From Candidatus Hodarchaeota archaeon (GTDB lineage Archaea > Asgardarchaeota > Heimdallarchaeia > Hodarchaeales > Hodarchaeaceae), in contig JAEOSP010000613.1 of the NCBI GenBank assembly GCA_016840305.1, positions 1 through 8,951 of the forward strand: 8,951 nt of DNA, read 5' to 3'. Under the pieces are notes generated by a model. The model searched no databases and was not told the DNA's origin. It worked only from the letters and a program-made list of their open reading frames with translations. Below are positions 6,856-8,951 of the stretch, piece by piece. Positions within the stretch are counted from its first letter, which is position 1, and every line of letters begins with the position of its first letter. Made by a program: the position numbers and the translations under genes.

Positions 6856-7308
6856 TTAGAGACTACTTGCAGGAATAAGTATCTTCACTTTTTCGTCGAT
6901 TCCTACCCAAAAAGCTTCATAAAGTTCTTCTGGTGTAAAATCTACAAGTCTACTAATAATATATAGAATCGAAGGTGTTTGAAAAGGTTGTAATTTTAAT
7001 GAAGGGTTTGAGATATCAGTAATAGATATGCTATCAGACTCAGAAATTGATGGAATTAAAGGAGAAGAAGCATTTCCAAAACTTGTATCCTTAGAAATGT
7101 TTATAGGTACTGTGCTGCTAATTAATTGAAAACAATACAAAAAAATAATTACTGCGAATTCTGTACGATAAGTTGTGTACTTCAATATTCTACTCTTCCC
7201 TTTCAAGTCTGTACCTTGTAATTAAATATTCTGCAGCACACATTCCATTTAAGCATACCTAGTAAATTTCTCAGACAATTGACAAATATCTGATATATCA
7301 AAGGTAGG
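6856..7308 (-). pseudogene. Decayed tandem copy of the 3' end of the longin receptor gene
   Basis: The last part of this region reads ILYIISRLVDFTPEELYEAFW then VGIDEKVKILIPA. It aligns without gaps for about 30 codons with the end of the neighbouring receptor (KILERIPGLSTEDIGDAFW, then MGASEKVKILVPI), and clearly at the DNA level too. Further upstream more pieces align: TDLKGK with TELKNK (ACAGACTTGAAA against ACAGAATTGAAA), GMCAAEYLI with GINAIKLLLI in another frame, and DISDICQL with DIERLNQL in the original frame. Stops (7249-7251, 7222-7224) and a frame change interrupt it. A segment of about 50 Ser-rich residues has no counterpart. The open part could also be read as a 116-residue protein from a TTG at 7206, with a weak AAGG before it and a hydrophobic stretch (FAVIIFLYCFQLI), so a surviving small gene is the alternative. 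The upstream pieces are the less certain part. Confidence 0.55.
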
Positions 7309-7318
7309 TTAATTTACT

Positions 7319-8951
7319 TTAAATAGGAACAAGAATCTTCACTTTCTCCGACGCTCCCATCCAAAAGGCATCACCGATATCCTCAGTAGACAAACCTGGA
7401 ATTCTTTCCAGTATTTTTTGACCATCGGAAAACAGAAATATACCAGAATACCTCTCTGGAAAATTATTCTTATTATATAACTTCAGAAGATAAGAAGAAT
7501 TTTTATTTTTCAATTCTGTTGCTCTCGCAGCAATAAGAAGTAATTTAATTGCGTTTATACCCCCTTTTGTTATATGCACATCTTCTAATCCTTGTTGTTG
7601 CAAAGAATCAAGTTGATTTAACCTTTCTATATCCACCTTGAAAGGCGTTAGTAATCCAACTGGTATATGTCTCTTGATTATCATCCGTACATTGGGACCA
7701 AGAATATTCTCGTTGATAAATCCTAAATCCTCAATTGGGAGTTTATGTTGAAGATCTTCTATTGCTTCAAGAAATCTCTCACGTATGTAGATAGATGGTG
7801 CTTCTTTCATAAAGACAAAAATCCGGTATGAAGCTGATCCAAGGATCATTATTTTTACTTTTCTTTGTTCAATGACGCTAATTCTGATATTTGTTTCATG
7901 ATCAGGGTGATCTTTTGTTAAATTGTAATTAGTTAACGTTGACATGAAATCTGATTGAAAAGATTCAAGAAATGAATCGATTCCTACAGACAAACCACTA
8001 ATAGTACCCTCTAATGTATCATCAGTTGAGTAACTAATATTAGAAAGGGACCAGATTGGGATTCCTGAAATAGAAGAAACTAAGATCGTGTAAGTATCTG
8101 AGAAAAATGACAATTTTGCTTTGACCCTATCAATCATAGATCTCTTTTCTTCACTTTTTCTTTTGTATAGCATATATCCTGATCCAATAGCTAGAAATAC
8201 TCCAGTCAGAATTGCTAGACTAGCTATAAGTAGTTGCCAGGGAAGTCCTGGAGGATTATAACGGAGTTCACGATTTCCAGAGGATGCATTTGGATTTATA
8301 TTACCAAGTTGGTCTTCTGTTTGAACTCTATAAGATAGGATCACATCTTGATCAAAATTTGGTAAGGCAAGATTAACGTAGTAGTATGCGATTCCATTTG
8401 TGTTATTGTAAAACTCCATTTTAATTGAGAATTCTTTATCAAATTGCGAGCCAAATCCAGTTGATGAGCTATCAATCTCAGAAAAAGTATAGAAAAATAT
8501 AACTTCTTCGATCTCTGATCCTAATTCTTCAATTGCAATAAAAACTTCAAGATTGGAGGGATTGATTACCAATTCCCCCTGCATATCAACTATAAGAATC
8601 CTAGGAGGTACCTCATCTTCAATAGTGATATTAAAAGAATCATAAATAAATATCTGGAATGTTAAATCAATAGTCGAATAAGCTTGAATATTTACCTGAA
8701 CATTAGTACCTAGCCAAGTAAATAAGTTTATAGATAAGTTCCAATAGTTAGAATGAAGAAATGTGCCATTTAGACGGAAAGAAGAATTTATAGTTATTAT
8801 ATCAAAGACAACTATTAGGTCTGTAGGATTGCTAACATCAGTGACTTTAACCGTTATATTATATCTACCATCCATACTCATTTCTGGCTCACTTTTTATT
8901 TCTGTAATAACAGGACGACTAATAACGTTAATATGACTTGTATTTACTGAC
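7319..8951 (-). CDS. Membrane receptor-like protein: extracellular beta domains, one TM helix, cytoplasmic longin-like domain (5' partial)
   Basis: The frame stays open to the window edge. The ATG at 8881 gives 520 residues, but 23 further codons without a stop precede it and read into a beta-strand pattern (PVITEIKSEPE then GRYNITVKVTD), so the true start and any signal peptide lie outside. Numbered from that ATG: residues 1-88 and 91-208 look like two Ig/cadherin-like beta-sandwich units, with six N-glycosylation sequons (N8, N32, N38, N48, N84, N198). A transmembrane helix at about 214-238 is followed by KRKSEEKR, placing the C-terminus in the cytoplasm. Residues 263-385 look longin-like (YTILVSSISGIPIW, then KVKIMILGSASYRIFVFMKE). 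A conserved tail (about 412-520) ends in DAFWMGASEKVKILVP. It may sense something outside and act on a GTPase or membrane partner inside. I know no named family; the domain calls come from pattern reading. Confidence 0.7.
   Translation of the reverse strand, partial: SVNTSHINVISRPVITEIKSEPEMSMDGRYNITVKVTDVSNPTDLIVVFDIITINSSFRLNGTFLHSNYWNLSINLFTWLGTNVQVNIQAYSTIDLTFQIFIYDSFNITIEDEVPPRILIVDMQGELVINPSNLEVFIAIEELGSEIEEVIFFYTFSEIDSSSTGFGSQFDKEFSIKMEFYNNTNGIAYYYVNLALPNFDQDVILSYRVQTEDQLGNINPNASSGNRELRYNPPGLPWQLLIASLAILTGVFLAIGSGYMLYKRKSEEKRSMIDRVKAKLSFFSDTYTILVSSISGIPIWSLSNISYSTDDTLEGTISGLSVGIDSFLESFQSDFMSTLTNYNLTKDHPDHETNIRISVIEQRKVKIMILGSASYRIFVFMKEAPSIYIRERFLEAIEDLQHKLPIEDLGFINENILGPNVRMIIKRHIPVGLLTPFKVDIERLNQLDSLQQQGLEDVHITKGGINAIKLLLIAARATELKNKNSSYLLKLYNKNNFPERYSGIFLFSDGQKILERIPGLSTEDIGDAFWMGASEKVKILVPI

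Noticed and set aside
8879..8881. ATG at 8881 as the true start of the receptor gene
   Set aside because: The frame is open upstream to the window edge and continues a beta-strand pattern, no SD stands before it, and a membrane protein of this topology would need a signal peptide that is absent here.

Overview
The window looks like a piece of an Asgard (Promethearchaeota) archaeal genome. It is AT-rich. It carries a Ras/Rab-type small GTPase with all five G motifs and Gln in the DxxGQ motif, a soluble protein with two longin-like domains, and a membrane protein whose cytoplasmic part is also longin-like. Many small GTPases together with roadblock/longin proteins are a hallmark of Asgard genomes. 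This placement is inferred from gene content; no rRNA or tRNA gene is present to confirm it. Nearly every gene has a Shine-Dalgarno (SD) sequence 6-11 nt before its start, and this helps decide several starts.

Layout. Positions 1-1271, minus strand: a ZIP-family (GufA-type) metal transporter followed by a small two-helix membrane protein. Positions 1272-1590: a 319-nt divergent intergenic region with one AT-rich palindrome. Positions 1591-2655, plus strand: the double longin-like protein. Positions 2821-6062, plus strand: a compact three-gene operon with an SDR oxidoreductase and the two subunits of a 2-hydroxyacyl-CoA dehydratase / benzoyl-CoA reductase-type iron-sulfur enzyme, ending at a T-run. 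Positions 6091-6723, minus strand: the small GTPase, preceded by a 16-codon leader frame that ends in TAG exactly at its first ATG. Positions 6856-7308, minus strand: a decayed tandem copy of the 3' end of the next gene. Positions 7319-8951, minus strand: a membrane protein with an extracellular beta-sandwich region, one transmembrane helix, a longin-like domain and a conserved tail; its 5' end lies beyond the window.

How the genes may work together. The operon probably makes a CoA-ester dehydratase or reductase plus a matching alcohol/ketone oxidoreductase, for amino-acid fermentation or aromatic/cyclic acyl-CoA turnover. The ATP-dependent activator such enzymes need is not in the window. 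The GTPase, the soluble double-longin protein and the membrane-bound longin receptor lie within about 7 kb and could belong to one GTPase-based signalling or membrane system, but that link is inferred from family knowledge and proximity only.

The most unusual observations are the decayed partial tandem duplication behind the receptor gene, the in-frame TAG-separated leader of the GTPase, and the receptor-longin architecture itself.
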